A stretch of 64,000 nucleotides of DNA from Campylobacteraceae bacterium (GTDB taxonomy: Bacteria; Campylobacterota; Campylobacteria; Campylobacterales; Campylobacteraceae). Under the pieces are notes generated by a model. It worked only from the letters and a program-made list of their open reading frames with translations. It ran no database searches and was not told the DNA's origin. The DNA is taken from assembly GCA_031266555.1 (NCBI GenBank), contig JAISAU010000003.1, positions 62,001 to 126,000 of the forward strand, given 5' to 3'. The translations under genes were made by a program, and so were the position numbers. How positions within the stretch are numbered: position 1 is the first letter of the stretch; each line of letters starts with the position of its first letter. Positions 38,281 through 46,198 of the stretch are shown here, piece by piece.

Positions 38281-39621
38281 CTATCTTGGAAATTTTTGAT
38301 TTTGACCTTGCAGCATTGACTGCAAATTCGCCATTCCGCCCTTACCTGAAAATCTTTTCGCCAATTTTGAAGCGTTCTCAAATTGCTTTAAAAAGCGATT
38401 TACGTCTATTTGAGAAAGTCCGGCACCCTGCGCTATTCGTCTTTTTCTCGTATTGTTCAAAATAGAAGGGCTTATCCTCTCTTTTAAAGTCATAGAATTT
38501 ATCATGGCTTTGGCTCGTTTCATCTCTACCGAGTTATCCAAATCTATATCTTTTAACTGTCCCGCCATCGATGAAAGTCCGGGTATCATTCCCAAAAGCG
38601 ACTTCATATTTCCAAACTTTTTCACGCTCTCCATTTGAGCTAAAAAGTCGTTAAAATTAAATTCGCCTTTTTGAATCTTTTTGGTTATCTGCTTCGCCTC
38701 TTTTTCGTCTATAATAGCGGTGGTTTTTTCAGCCAATGTAGCCAAATCGCCCTCACCCATCAGACGACTTACGATACGCTCCGGTATAAAACTCTCCAAG
38801 TCGTGCGCTTTCTCGCCTATACCGATAAATCTCAAAGGCACGCCCACTTGCGAAGCTACTCCAAGAGCGATTCCACCTTTGCCGTCGCCATCGTATTTAC
38901 TTAAAATGACGCCGCTTATGCCTATCTTTTCATGAAAGCTTATCGCGCTTTTTAAGCCGTCTTGTCCGCTCATAGAATCAACCACATAAAACTGCTCGTA
39001 CGGATCTAGAGCGTTTTTTATTCGTGAAAGTTCTTCCATAAGCTCTTCGTCTATCGCTAAACGACCCGCCGTATCCACAAGCAAAACGTCGTAAAGTCCA
39101 TCTTTAGCCTTACTCAAAGCCTCTTTAGCGATCTTAACGGGATCTTTTTCGCTCTCATTCCAATACAAATCTATCTCGTTTTGCGAACAAAGCTGTTTTA
39201 ATTGCTCAACAGCCGCTAACCTTTGCAAATCGCACGCCGCCACTAAAACTTTTCTTTTTCTCAGTTTCAAATAAACGGCGAGTTTCACGGTCGTGGTTGT
39301 TTTACCGCTTCCTTGCAAACCCATCATAAGGGCGATTGTCGGCGGTTTTGAAGCGAACACAAACCCTTGGTTTCCATTGGAGCTTAAAACTCGCGTCAAA
39401 TTTTCTTTGATAGCTCTTAAAAATTGTTGTTGACCGATTCCGTATTTTCTCGTATCGCTCTCAACGCTTAAAAGCAAATCTTTTGTAACTTTATGATAGA
39501 CGTCCGCTTTTAAAAGGGATTTTTTAAGTGTTTCAAGCGCGTTTTTAAGAGCCTTTTCGTCATCGCTAAAACGAATCTTATTTATAGCGGATTTGAAAGA
39601 ATCGGTTAAAATGTCAAACAC
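38281..39621 (-). CDS. ffh: Signal recognition particle protein Ffh
   Basis: 446-aa SRP54 GTPase. N domain (about 1-90), G domain with G1 MGLQGSGKTTTTVKLAVYL (about 104), DxxQRLAA (ACDLQRLAAVEQL), G3 LLVDTAGRLAIDEELM (about 184), and TKYDGDGKGG-type SKYDGDGKGGIALG (about 246). The Met-rich M domain (about 300-446) ends with GKGGMANLQSMLQGQNQ. It targets nascent membrane proteins together with 4.5S RNA and FtsY. It begins the operon; upstream (39622 on) the accessory island starts. Confidence 0.97.
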   Translation of the reverse strand: MFDILTDSFKSAINKIRFSDDEKALKNALETLKKSLLKADVYHKVTKDLLLSVESDTRKYGIGQQQFLRAIKENLTRVLSSNGNQGFVFASKPPTIALMMGLQGSGKTTTTVKLAVYLKLRKRKVLVAACDLQRLAAVEQLKQLCSQNEIDLYWNESEKDPVKIAKEALSKAKDGLYDVLLVDTAGRLAIDEELMEELSRIKNALDPYEQFYVVDSMSGQDGLKSAISFHEKIGISGVILSKYDGDGKGGIALGVASQVGVPLRFIGIGEKAHDLESFIPERIVSRLMGEGDLATLAEKTTAIIDEKEAKQITKKIQKGEFNFNDFLAQMESVKKFGNMKSLLGMIPGLSSMAGQLKDIDLDNSVEMKRAKAMINSMTLKERISPSILNNTRKRRIAQGAGLSQIDVNRFLKQFENASKLAKRFSGKGGMANLQSMLQGQNQKFPR

Positions 39622-39904
39622 TATTTATATCCTCTTGAAAAATTATGCCCTAATCATATTTGGTTAAAAGAATGCAATAATACAAAAATGATGCTTTAAA
39701 CCAAATTAAGACTTAAATAAAACTTATATTAAGCTCTTTCAGCAAATATAGATAAATAAACCGCTTTATAAAAAAAATAAAATTTTTTATCTTTAAAAAA
39801 GTATACATGTTATGTTGTTTGTATGGTATCAGAATTATCTTTTAGTTAAAAGTATGTTAGAATACTAAATTTTGATTTATTATGAAATACTCAAAGGAGA
39901 TTTT

Positions 39905-40024
39905 GTGAGTAAAATCGCTCCGTTAGTATCCGTACTAAACGGCTCTTATCTATCTATGCGAACATATAATAAATTCGTTTTTTATTCACATGTAACGTTT
40001 TGTGAGAGAAAATCTTATGATTGA
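39905..40024 (+). CDS. Small ORF or leader with strong ribosome binding site
   Basis: 39 codons from GTG: MSKIAPLVSVLNGSYLSMRT and on to a stop that overlaps the start region of the next gene. AAAGGAGATTTT precedes the GTG at ideal spacing, much better than anything before the 40002/40017 starts. The surrounding text (CTCAAAGGAG ... GTGAGTAAAATC) resembles that upstream of the paralogue at 41192 (CTCAAAGAAAGG ... ATGAGTGCAAAAC), so this may be the original start of the gene, now separated from its body by a frameshift. Too short to classify. Confidence 0.4.
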   Translation: MSKIAPLVSVLNGSYLSMRTYNKFVFYSHVTFCERKSYD

Positions 40025-41018
40025 TGTTGTCGCTCGCATTATAGGTATTTTCATTAAAAAATCCGTGAGTATAAACGACCTCTCATATCTATTGGGCAAA
40101 GCCGAACAGACGCACGGAGTTGGGCGTTCGATAAATATCTTTAAAAAAAATGTCTTAAATATACCCACCATTGCCTTAGTTTTATTTTGTACGGCGGCTT
40201 TTATAATATTCGGTCTTTCCATAACTGTTATATTGAACGCGGTGTCTAAAACAACTACAAGCGCTTCAGCAAACAGCAACAATAAAATCCAAACTCCTAA
40301 AATCAGTGCGCTAATAGACGATGATAAAGTCCAAACTCCTAAAACAAACATACCTACGAGTCATGATGAAATCCGAACTTATCAAGTCAATACGCACATA
40401 AGCAACAGAGAATACATTTGCACAGGCGGCGGAGAGGTAATGTACGGCTATCAGCTTCCTCCTTGTCCCGACCTAAAAGAAAACGATAAAACGCTTCTTG
40501 GTATAGATACAAACGACAACGGCGTGAGAGATGATGTTGAAGTGTGGATATATCACCATTACGATAAGTATATCCCTTGCGTGGAAGTGGAGGTAAACGT
40601 TACTGCTCCTGACGGCAAAATAGTACGAGGATTTAAAGATGTGTGCGAAGATACGGTGAAGCCTTATCATCAAATAGTGCGTGAAATCACTATGCAATAT
40701 GCTAAAGCTTATCAAATAGTCATACAAAAACCTGAAAAGGCAAAAAAAACCATAAAGTATATGGATAATGCGTTGCTTTGCGAATTATATTTTCTAACAG
40801 ATGCAAAATATTTGAATGAACCTACTTTTAGAGATAAAAACAATAATATATATAAGTATAAAGAACTTGAAGATATTCAATTAAATACTGTCCAGCGAGC
40901 AAGAGCTTTTAGAAAATATATCTTTTATTTGAAAGGTGGAAGATATGAATTGGAAGATGGATTAAAAAAACGCCGCAATGCTTGCGATTTTGATGTAGAT
41001 AAACTTTTGGAGAAATAA
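40017..41018 (+). CDS. Membrane-anchored paralogue with Ca-binding-like DxNDNGxRDD motif (unknown function)
   Basis: About 333 aa. The N-terminus is cytoplasmic, followed by one transmembrane helix near residues 46-75 (IPTIALVLFCTAAFIIFGLS), a Lys/Thr-rich linker with two copies of (I/V)QTPK, and a domain also found in the next gene: CTGGGEVMYGYQLPPCPD, TNDNGVRDDVEVWIYHHYD, PYHQIVREITMQYAKAYQIV and a C-terminal ACDFDVDKLL. The DTNDNGVRDD run resembles calcium-binding thrombospondin-3/EF-hand-like loops. Two starts exist (GTG 40002, ATG 40017); neither has a good ribosome binding site. The paralogue at 41192 has a lipoprotein signal instead, so the N-terminus here may have been replaced. Function unknown. 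Confidence 0.6.
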   Translation: MIDVVARIIGIFIKKSVSINDLSYLLGKAEQTHGVGRSINIFKKNVLNIPTIALVLFCTAAFIIFGLSITVILNAVSKTTTSASANSNNKIQTPKISALIDDDKVQTPKTNIPTSHDEIRTYQVNTHISNREYICTGGGEVMYGYQLPPCPDLKENDKTLLGIDTNDNGVRDDVEVWIYHHYDKYIPCVEVEVNVTAPDGKIVRGFKDVCEDTVKPYHQIVREITMQYAKAYQIVIQKPEKAKKTIKYMDNALLCELYFLTDAKYLNEPTFRDKNNNIYKYKELEDIQLNTVQRARAFRKYIFYLKGGRYELEDGLKKRRNACDFDVDKLLEK

Positions 41019-41019
41019 T

Positions 41020-41136
41020 ATGAAAAAATTATTTTTTATATTTTTACCAATAATTCTTTTTTGCGCTCTTACATGTAACGTTATGAAAGGTTTAAATGCG
41101 AACGAATATATAAACGATATCTACTTATACATGTAA
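41020..41136 (+). pseudogene. Truncated copy of the 41940 gene, ended by a TACATGTAA
   Basis: 38 codons from ATG that match the first residues of the 41940 gene: MKKLFFIFLPIILFC against MKKLLFVFLPIILFC, then VMKGLN(A/V)NE and NDIY in both. The match ends at GATATCTACT; here the sequence continues TATACATGTAA, whose last codon is the stop. The gene junction with the preceding ORF (GAGAAATAATATG) is the same as at 41938. It is therefore the stump of a duplicated downstream gene. A second and third TACATGTA lie at 41128 and 41157. Confidence 0.7.
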
Positions 41137-41191
41137 GCGTAAAATATTTTATGTTTACATGTATAAATAATCTCAAAGAAAGGATATAGCT

Positions 41192-41938
41192 ATGAGTGCA
41201 AAACTCTTTATTCTGTCATTGACCGCCGTTCTTATGTTAAGCGCGTGCGGCAAAGACAAAGGTTCTTCAAACACAACAAGTGGTGGAGGTAAGCCTACTC
41301 CTCCAATCGTAACCGAGGACGTAAGCGACAAAAAATACGTCTGCACAGGCGGCGGAGAGGTAATGTACGGATATCAACTTCCTCCTTGTCCCGACTCAAA
41401 AGAAAACGATAAAACGCTTCTTGGTGTAGATACAAACGACAACGGCGTAAGAGACGATGTAGAGGTGTGGATATATCACAATTACGATACTTACAAAAAT
41501 TGCACAAAAACAATAGAAGTGGTAACGGAACCGGTAACGGGGAAAGATATAAATATTACTTATGAAATTGTGCACACAACTTGCACCGATGAATATATAC
41601 CTTACCACCAAATAGTGCGAGAAATCGCTATGCAATATGCTAAAGCTTATCAGATAGTGATACAAGAACCTAAAAAGGCGAGAGAAACAGAAAAGTTTTT
41701 ATCAAAGGCTGGTGAATGTTCATTTTATTTTGAAAAAATGGCAAAATATGAAAACGAACCTATTCTAATAGATAATTACGAATTATATAAGGAACTTGAT
41801 GAAATTCAATTAAACACTATTCAAAGAGCGAGAGCTTACAGCGAATATAACTTCCATTTAAGCGGCACATCTTACCGACCATCAGAAGATTATCGTATTG
41901 CTTGCGATTTTGACGTAGATAAGCTTTTGGGGAAATAA
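41192..41938 (+). CDS. Lipoprotein with DxNDNGxRDD motif, paralogue of 40017 (unknown function)
   Basis: 248 aa. The signal peptide MSAKLFILSLTAVLMLSAC has a lipobox LSAC (Cys19), then a Ser/Gly/Pro linker. The mature part shares with the upstream protein CTGGGEVMYGYQLPPCPD, GVDTNDNGVRDDVEVWIYHN, PYHQIVREIAMQYAKAYQIV, DEIQLNTIQRARAYSEYNFH and ACDFDVDKLLGK. Conserved cysteines suggest disulfides outside the cytoplasm. AAAGAAAGG precedes the ATG. It directly precedes the 41940 gene (one base gap), forming a two-gene unit that was duplicated. Function unknown; calcium binding is inference from the motif. Confidence 0.75.
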   Translation: MSAKLFILSLTAVLMLSACGKDKGSSNTTSGGGKPTPPIVTEDVSDKKYVCTGGGEVMYGYQLPPCPDSKENDKTLLGVDTNDNGVRDDVEVWIYHNYDTYKNCTKTIEVVTEPVTGKDINITYEIVHTTCTDEYIPYHQIVREIAMQYAKAYQIVIQEPKKARETEKFLSKAGECSFYFEKMAKYENEPILIDNYELYKELDEIQLNTIQRARAYSEYNFHLSGTSYRPSEDYRIACDFDVDKLLGK

Positions 41939-41939
41939 T

Positions 41940-42902
41940 ATGAAAAAGTTATTATTTGTATTTCTGCCCATAATTCTTTTTTGCGTTCCCATGAGCGACG
42001 TTATGAAAGGCTTAAACGTCAATGAGTGTATGAACGATATCTACTATATAAACGATATGTTTATTTCTAAAAAAGATGCTGAAAATCAGTTGCGTACTTT
42101 AAAGGAAATTATTCTCCAAGAAAAGTACGGCGGCGATAAAGAGTTGATGAAAGGTCTCGCTAACGTTGAGCTTCTATACAACTACTCCGCCAAAGAGGAG
42201 TTCGGAGATACCTATATAGCGAAAATATTTGACGCTTTGGAAGCGAATAGTCAGATATCAAGTTTTTACAATTTTAACGTCTGGTTTTTTGTCGGTTTGG
42301 CTACGGATAGCGCGATAGGTAAACTTATGTTAAAGGCATTGGAAAAACCGCTCGCGCCAATCAGACAACAAATGATCCGACAGATCAGATCAATATTGCC
42401 GGTAAATAAAAAAATAGCTGAAATAGGAGCTGATTTTCTGTTGGAAGAAGCTTTGAAAAAAGCGGCGGAAAAGTATTTTGACGCGATAACGCAGTACGAT
42501 GTCAGCGAGATTTTGGATAAAAACATAGATGAGATAACCAAAAAAATCGAAAATAGTATGCTTGAAGGTAAAAGTCCCATCATAGTGACGTTTGGTCAGG
42601 GAAATCTTTTTTATAAAGCTATTAGGCACGAACTGTCAAAAGATTACAACTCTTACGGAGTGCTCGCCAAATTTTTACGGCATGTCAATATCGGACAACT
42701 TGGAACCAATTCGGCGCAACCTAATGTAAGGATATTTTTGGACAACGATGATCCGGCCGGCGATTATACCTTACCCTCATCGGCAGACGCTACTATCGCA
42801 AATCCGATAAGATATATGCTCTACCAAGTGTCTAGGGAGTTGCCGCCAGATTATACAAACGCGGAAATCATAGACTTACGGTATAGTACAAAACTATTTT
42901 GA
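41940..42902 (+). CDS. Secreted protein of unknown function, N-terminal part; reading frame broken at about 42880
   Basis: Signal-like N-terminus (MKKLLFVFLPIILFCVPMSD), then a mostly helical 300-residue region. The stretch PIIVTFGQGNLFYKAIRHEL (about residue 210) resembles the nucleophile elbow of a bacterial alpha/beta-hydrolase group (AHSQGNLF), but the serine position is Gly. NVRIFLDNDDPAGDYTLPSS follows, also as in that group. The frame stops at 42902, while another frame open from about 42880 continues (YFDHQEGFWKTNTHPENFSK) into the next ORF, so the two are most likely one gene of about 700 aa with a single frameshift. Function unknown; hydrolase origin is tentative. Confidence 0.65.
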   Translation: MKKLLFVFLPIILFCVPMSDVMKGLNVNECMNDIYYINDMFISKKDAENQLRTLKEIILQEKYGGDKELMKGLANVELLYNYSAKEEFGDTYIAKIFDALEANSQISSFYNFNVWFFVGLATDSAIGKLMLKALEKPLAPIRQQMIRQIRSILPVNKKIAEIGADFLLEEALKKAAEKYFDAITQYDVSEILDKNIDEITKKIENSMLEGKSPIIVTFGQGNLFYKAIRHELSKDYNSYGVLAKFLRHVNIGQLGTNSAQPNVRIFLDNDDPAGDYTLPSSADATIANPIRYMLYQVSRELPPDYTNAEIIDLRYSTKLF

Positions 42903-42957
42903 CCATCAAGAAGGATTTTGGAAAACAAATACTCACCCCGAAAATTTCTCAAAAACG

Positions 42958-44049
42958 GTGAACCTGACGGTAATGTTTGACGACTATCCCGATTTTTACG
43001 AAGTAGAAGGCACAGTATCCGCATATCCTATAGATACGAAGTCAAACGTTTTTCATGATTTTATGTACTATATGGGAGAAAAGGCATTAAGCGCTCACAC
43101 AAGTACAAACGATTTTATAGAACAAAGGTCGCCTGAGACAAGAAAAGCTATCGTAAGCGCTATATCAAACTATATAGACGAACACGACAACCAAGAGTCT
43201 GTATGGGGAATTGCCAATCAAAAGAGCGAGGAGGAAGTTAAGACTTGCAAAGATAGATTATCGGGAGATTTTAGAACGTACGCTTACGGCGCTAATACTT
43301 TTCAAGGCATATCCATACACAGTTTCGCGAGCGATAGCAAGATATACCCATTTGAAAACAAAATCAGCGGCAAAAGCAAAGTTTATAAGTTGGACGGCGA
43401 GTATGTTAAAGGCGTATGCGGCGGAGTAAATATAAATAGACCAGAAGATGAGGATATTTGTTACGAGTTAAAAGATAAGAAAAATAAAACCACGGGAACA
43501 GTGAAAGGGGCGGATGAATTATCCAAAGATTGCAATATGACGAATATAATAGCTGGTTTTACTGTTGATTATGCCGATATTGGTAACGTGGAATTTTTTA
43601 TGAAAATAAAATATGGTGGTATAAATAGTGACTATATGGCAAATACGCTCTATTGTTCTCCAAAAAAAGGACAGAAACGTATTGTAGCACCCTTAGAGTA
43701 TTATGATCGTGGAGATTATAATGTTTATCTAACATATAGAACAAGTAACGAAAATATAGACAAAGAAAATACTTTCTTCAAATTTTCAACTACTTTGCGT
43801 GTTATTGAGTTCTCTAAATATCCTCCTTATCATACAACTTGCAACACAAGCTTTGAAACTAATTTGGCAGGGCTTGATATGCTTGAGGGTGGACATTTGT
43901 TGAGAATAATACACTACACCGCACTAATAGATGCTGGTAGCGCAAAAGAGTATGTAATGCGTCATGCGCTATGGGCGCGCATGTTTTATGATGGTATGTT
44001 ACGTGAATTTAATAACGGTTGCGCTAATTTCTTTCGTTTAAATCAATAG
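42958..44049 (+). CDS. C-terminal part of the broken 41940 gene (unknown function)
   Basis: 363 aa from an internal GTG; the frame is actually open from about 42874 and continues the upstream protein. It contains LTVMFDDYPDFYEVEGTVSA, a cysteine-containing central region (VKGVCGGVNINRPEDEDICY; KDCNMTN) and a C-terminal YVMRHALWARMFYDGMLREF ending NNGCANFF. No ribosome binding site lies before the GTG, so independent translation is doubtful. The even number of Cys suggests an extracytoplasmic protein. No family was recognised. Confidence 0.6.
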   Translation: MNLTVMFDDYPDFYEVEGTVSAYPIDTKSNVFHDFMYYMGEKALSAHTSTNDFIEQRSPETRKAIVSAISNYIDEHDNQESVWGIANQKSEEEVKTCKDRLSGDFRTYAYGANTFQGISIHSFASDSKIYPFENKISGKSKVYKLDGEYVKGVCGGVNINRPEDEDICYELKDKKNKTTGTVKGADELSKDCNMTNIIAGFTVDYADIGNVEFFMKIKYGGINSDYMANTLYCSPKKGQKRIVAPLEYYDRGDYNVYLTYRTSNENIDKENTFFKFSTTLRVIEFSKYPPYHTTCNTSFETNLAGLDMLEGGHLLRIIHYTALIDAGSAKEYVMRHALWARMFYDGMLREFNNGCANFFRLNQ

Positions 44050-44055
44050 TAGAAC

Positions 44056-44081
44056 AAAGCGGGGATACCCCCCCCCGCTTT
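44056..44081 (+). terminator. GC-rich hairpin with C9 run after the island gene
   Basis: AAAGCGGGG pairs with CCCCGCTTT around a loop made of ATA and extra C residues. The C run (44068-44076) is nine bases long and may vary in length. It lies seven bases after the stop at 44049. Confidence 0.55.
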
Positions 44082-44084
44082 AGC

Positions 44085-44790
44085 CAAAACTTTGTCAATA
44101 GATAGCAAAAGTCAAAATAAGAAAGTCGTCGTTGCTTTCTCTTTTGACAAAAAACTTGATGCATGTACAGATTGATAGATGATAAATCTTTCAATCGCAG
44201 TAAAAATATCAATAAAAACTCATACATGTAAATATTAGTATTAAAAAGACTTCAAATCTTTTATACATGTAAGAAGTTGATAAAAAACTTTTGGATTATT
44301 TTTCGCACAAAAATGAAAAGTATGCAAAATATCTATGGCTTTGCTTTTTTGCAAAAAACCCTTACACGTAAATCTATGAATTTTTACAGTTAAAGTTTTC
44401 TCGCAATAATAATCCTAATTTTATTGCTAGAAACATATACGTCGCTACAAATAACATCAGCAACACGATAACTTGCAAAAAATATTAAAAAAGTTTTAAT
44501 AAAAATTTTCGGTTTATTTTTTACAGAAATGAAAGAGTGTAAAATACTTCCGTTTTGCTCTTTTTGTGAAGAAACCTTACATGTAAGACGATTAAAGCTT
44601 AAATTGCGGTAGAAACTAAAAAGTTACGAAATTTGTAAAAAAACCTACTCATGTAAAAAATTAGCATTAAAAAAGACTTCAAATTTATTTACATGTAAGA
44701 TAAAAACTTCAGGATTAATCGCTGTTTGCCAAAAGAGTATTCAAAAATATCTGTTACTCCGATTTTTTGCAAATATTAAAAAGTAAAATT
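44085..44790. repeat. Tandem array, about 205-215 bp period, three degenerate units with TACATGTA sites
   Basis: Equivalent points are TTTTGACAAAAAACTTGATGCATGTAC (near 44143-44168), TTTTGCAAAAAACCCTTACACGTA (near 44347-44370) and TTTGTGAAGAAACCTTACATGTA (near 44563-44585), with a last partial unit at 44764. Another shared block is ATTAGTATTAAAAAGACTTCAAAT (44233) and ATTAGCATTAAAAAAGACTTCAAAT (44660). TACATGTA is exact at 44223, 44263, 44578 and 44690 and degenerate elsewhere. The array fills the 800-base gap between two convergent genes. No ORF is supported. Confidence 0.75.
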
Positions 44791-44849
44791 AAAAAGCGAA
44801 ACTTTTTTGATTTTATCTCCCCGCTTCATGAACGGGGAGTAAGACTGTT

Positions 44850-46041
44850 TTATAAATTCTGCCAATAAAAATAAGGCAACCCGTTATTTTTATCAGGATT
44901 TATCTCCCACGGATGAGTATCGTCATTTCCAAAATCCCAACCTAAATCCGTTTCGTAAGTTGATTTGTCTTTAAAGTCGTTTATAGTTTTACTTATGCCG
45001 TTTGAGTCATCTTCCGCACCGCCATAAACCGCGCCTTTTACTTCCATCTCATCTAAAGCGAAATTGTTTGTCGCTGTTCCGCTGGTGATTTGCCCAACTA
45101 TGCGATTTACAAAATTTTCAGAAGGATTTCCAGTTACAAAAAGATTTATAGCGGCATTGTTCGTTATGGAACTATCATCAATATATCCCGCTATACCGCC
45201 GACAAAATTATTATTTCCATAAATATTTCCGCTGGAGTAACTACTTGTTATATTGCTGTAATAAACGTCTCCCGCTATACCGCCGACATTGTAAGTACCG
45301 CTGATATCTCCGATGGAGTAACTGTTTGCTATGGCACTATCCCTCATATATCCCGTTATACCTCCAACATATTCGTTATTGCTTTTTATCTCTTTGCCCT
45401 CCTCTATTTCGATTCCAAGATTTTTTATTTGAGCGTTTTTAATAGCGCCAAAAAATCCGACAAACCTAGTAGCTCTATCTGCCCAGATATTAGTTATTTT
45501 ATGGTTATTGCCGTTAAAAATACCCGTAAAAGAGTTGTCAAAATCACCTATCGGCTGCCAACCCTCAGCGTCAAAACCTGCCGCTCCGTCTGTTGCGTTA
45601 AGTTCTATATCGTTTAGCAAAATATATTTGCCGCCTAAATTATCCCTTACGGCATTTAAGTCCGCTTGATCGGTTATCTCTTGAACGTCCGAAGAGAGAT
45701 AAAAATAGACATTTTTAGTCAAACTGTAATTTTCATAAGCGAGATTACCCGCGACCGCAACGCCATTTGCCGCATATATCGGAGAAATGCCAAGTCCATT
45801 AGCAATATCGGTGATATTGTAATTTTCACCTGGTTTTGATACAGAGTCTATAACATCAAGATTATCATCCAAAAATGAGATTGTATACTCAATCTTAGTA
45901 CCGCTTGTAGTAGAACTACCTCCTCCGCCACCACCGCCGCAGCCAATTAAAAAAAGACTAATTAAGAGAGAGAGAGAGAGAGAGAGACGCTTTAAACTTA
46001 AACAAGTATAAAGCGCTGGATTTAGTTATTGAAACAGCCAT
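44850..46041 (-). CDS. GLUG-repeat lipoprotein, phase-variable through an (AG)11 tract; out of frame as assembled
   Basis: From ATG 46041 (ribosome binding site AAAGGAG) the frame reads MAVSITKSSALYLFKFKA, enters the AG/CT repeat as SLSLSLSL and stops at 45958. One repeat unit more (or two fewer) would join it to the long frame that begins LISLFLIGCGGGGGGG, a perfect lipobox (LIGC), giving a 397-aa lipoprotein. The mature part has an N-terminal region (ITDQADLNAVRDNLGGKYIL, LNDIELN), then GLUG-type repeats: VGGITGYMRDSAIANSYSIG, VGGIAGDVYYSNITSSYSSG and VGGIAGYIDDSSITNNAAIN. The C-terminus (WDFGNDDTHPWEINPDKNNG LPYF, split here) is typical of such surface proteins. A surface adhesin-like role is inferred; as assembled only a start inside the long frame (TTG 45872) could be used. 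Confidence 0.85.
45965..45987. repeat. Dinucleotide repeat (AG)11A inside a signal-peptide coding region
   Basis: Twenty-three bases of alternating AG on the plus strand (CT on the coding strand), between the ATG/Shine-Dalgarno and the lipobox of the GLUG lipoprotein. Each unit changes the reading frame by two bases; 12 or 9 units would be in frame. This is the structure of a classical contingency locus. Confidence 0.92.
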
Positions 46042-46066
46042 TGTAAACTCCTTTAGTCTGAAATTA

Positions 46067-46096
46067 ATTTACAAAAAGTAAATTTTGTAAATTATA
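46067..46096 (-). promoter_or_regulatory. Promoter -10 and overlapping inverted repeat upstream of the GLUG lipoprotein
   Basis: On the minus strand TATAAT lies at 46096-46091, about 50 bases before the ATG. A perfect 10-bp inverted repeat ATTTACAAAA / TTTTGTAAAT (6-base spacer, 46067-46092) overlaps its downstream end. It could be an operator or an mRNA 5'-end hairpin; no -35 box is clear, as usual in Campylobacterota. Confidence 0.45.
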
Positions 46097-46198
46097 ACAG
46101 AAGTTAGGCACAATATTCATTATATTTTAATAATTGTTCTTTTTAGAGCCCAAACTATTTAGCAGTTTTTATATTTTGATATAAAATTATTTTTTTAA

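Noticed and set aside
44068-44076. C9 run as a phase-variation tract
   Set aside because: It lies after the stop codon of the gene, within a hairpin, so length changes would not alter any protein.
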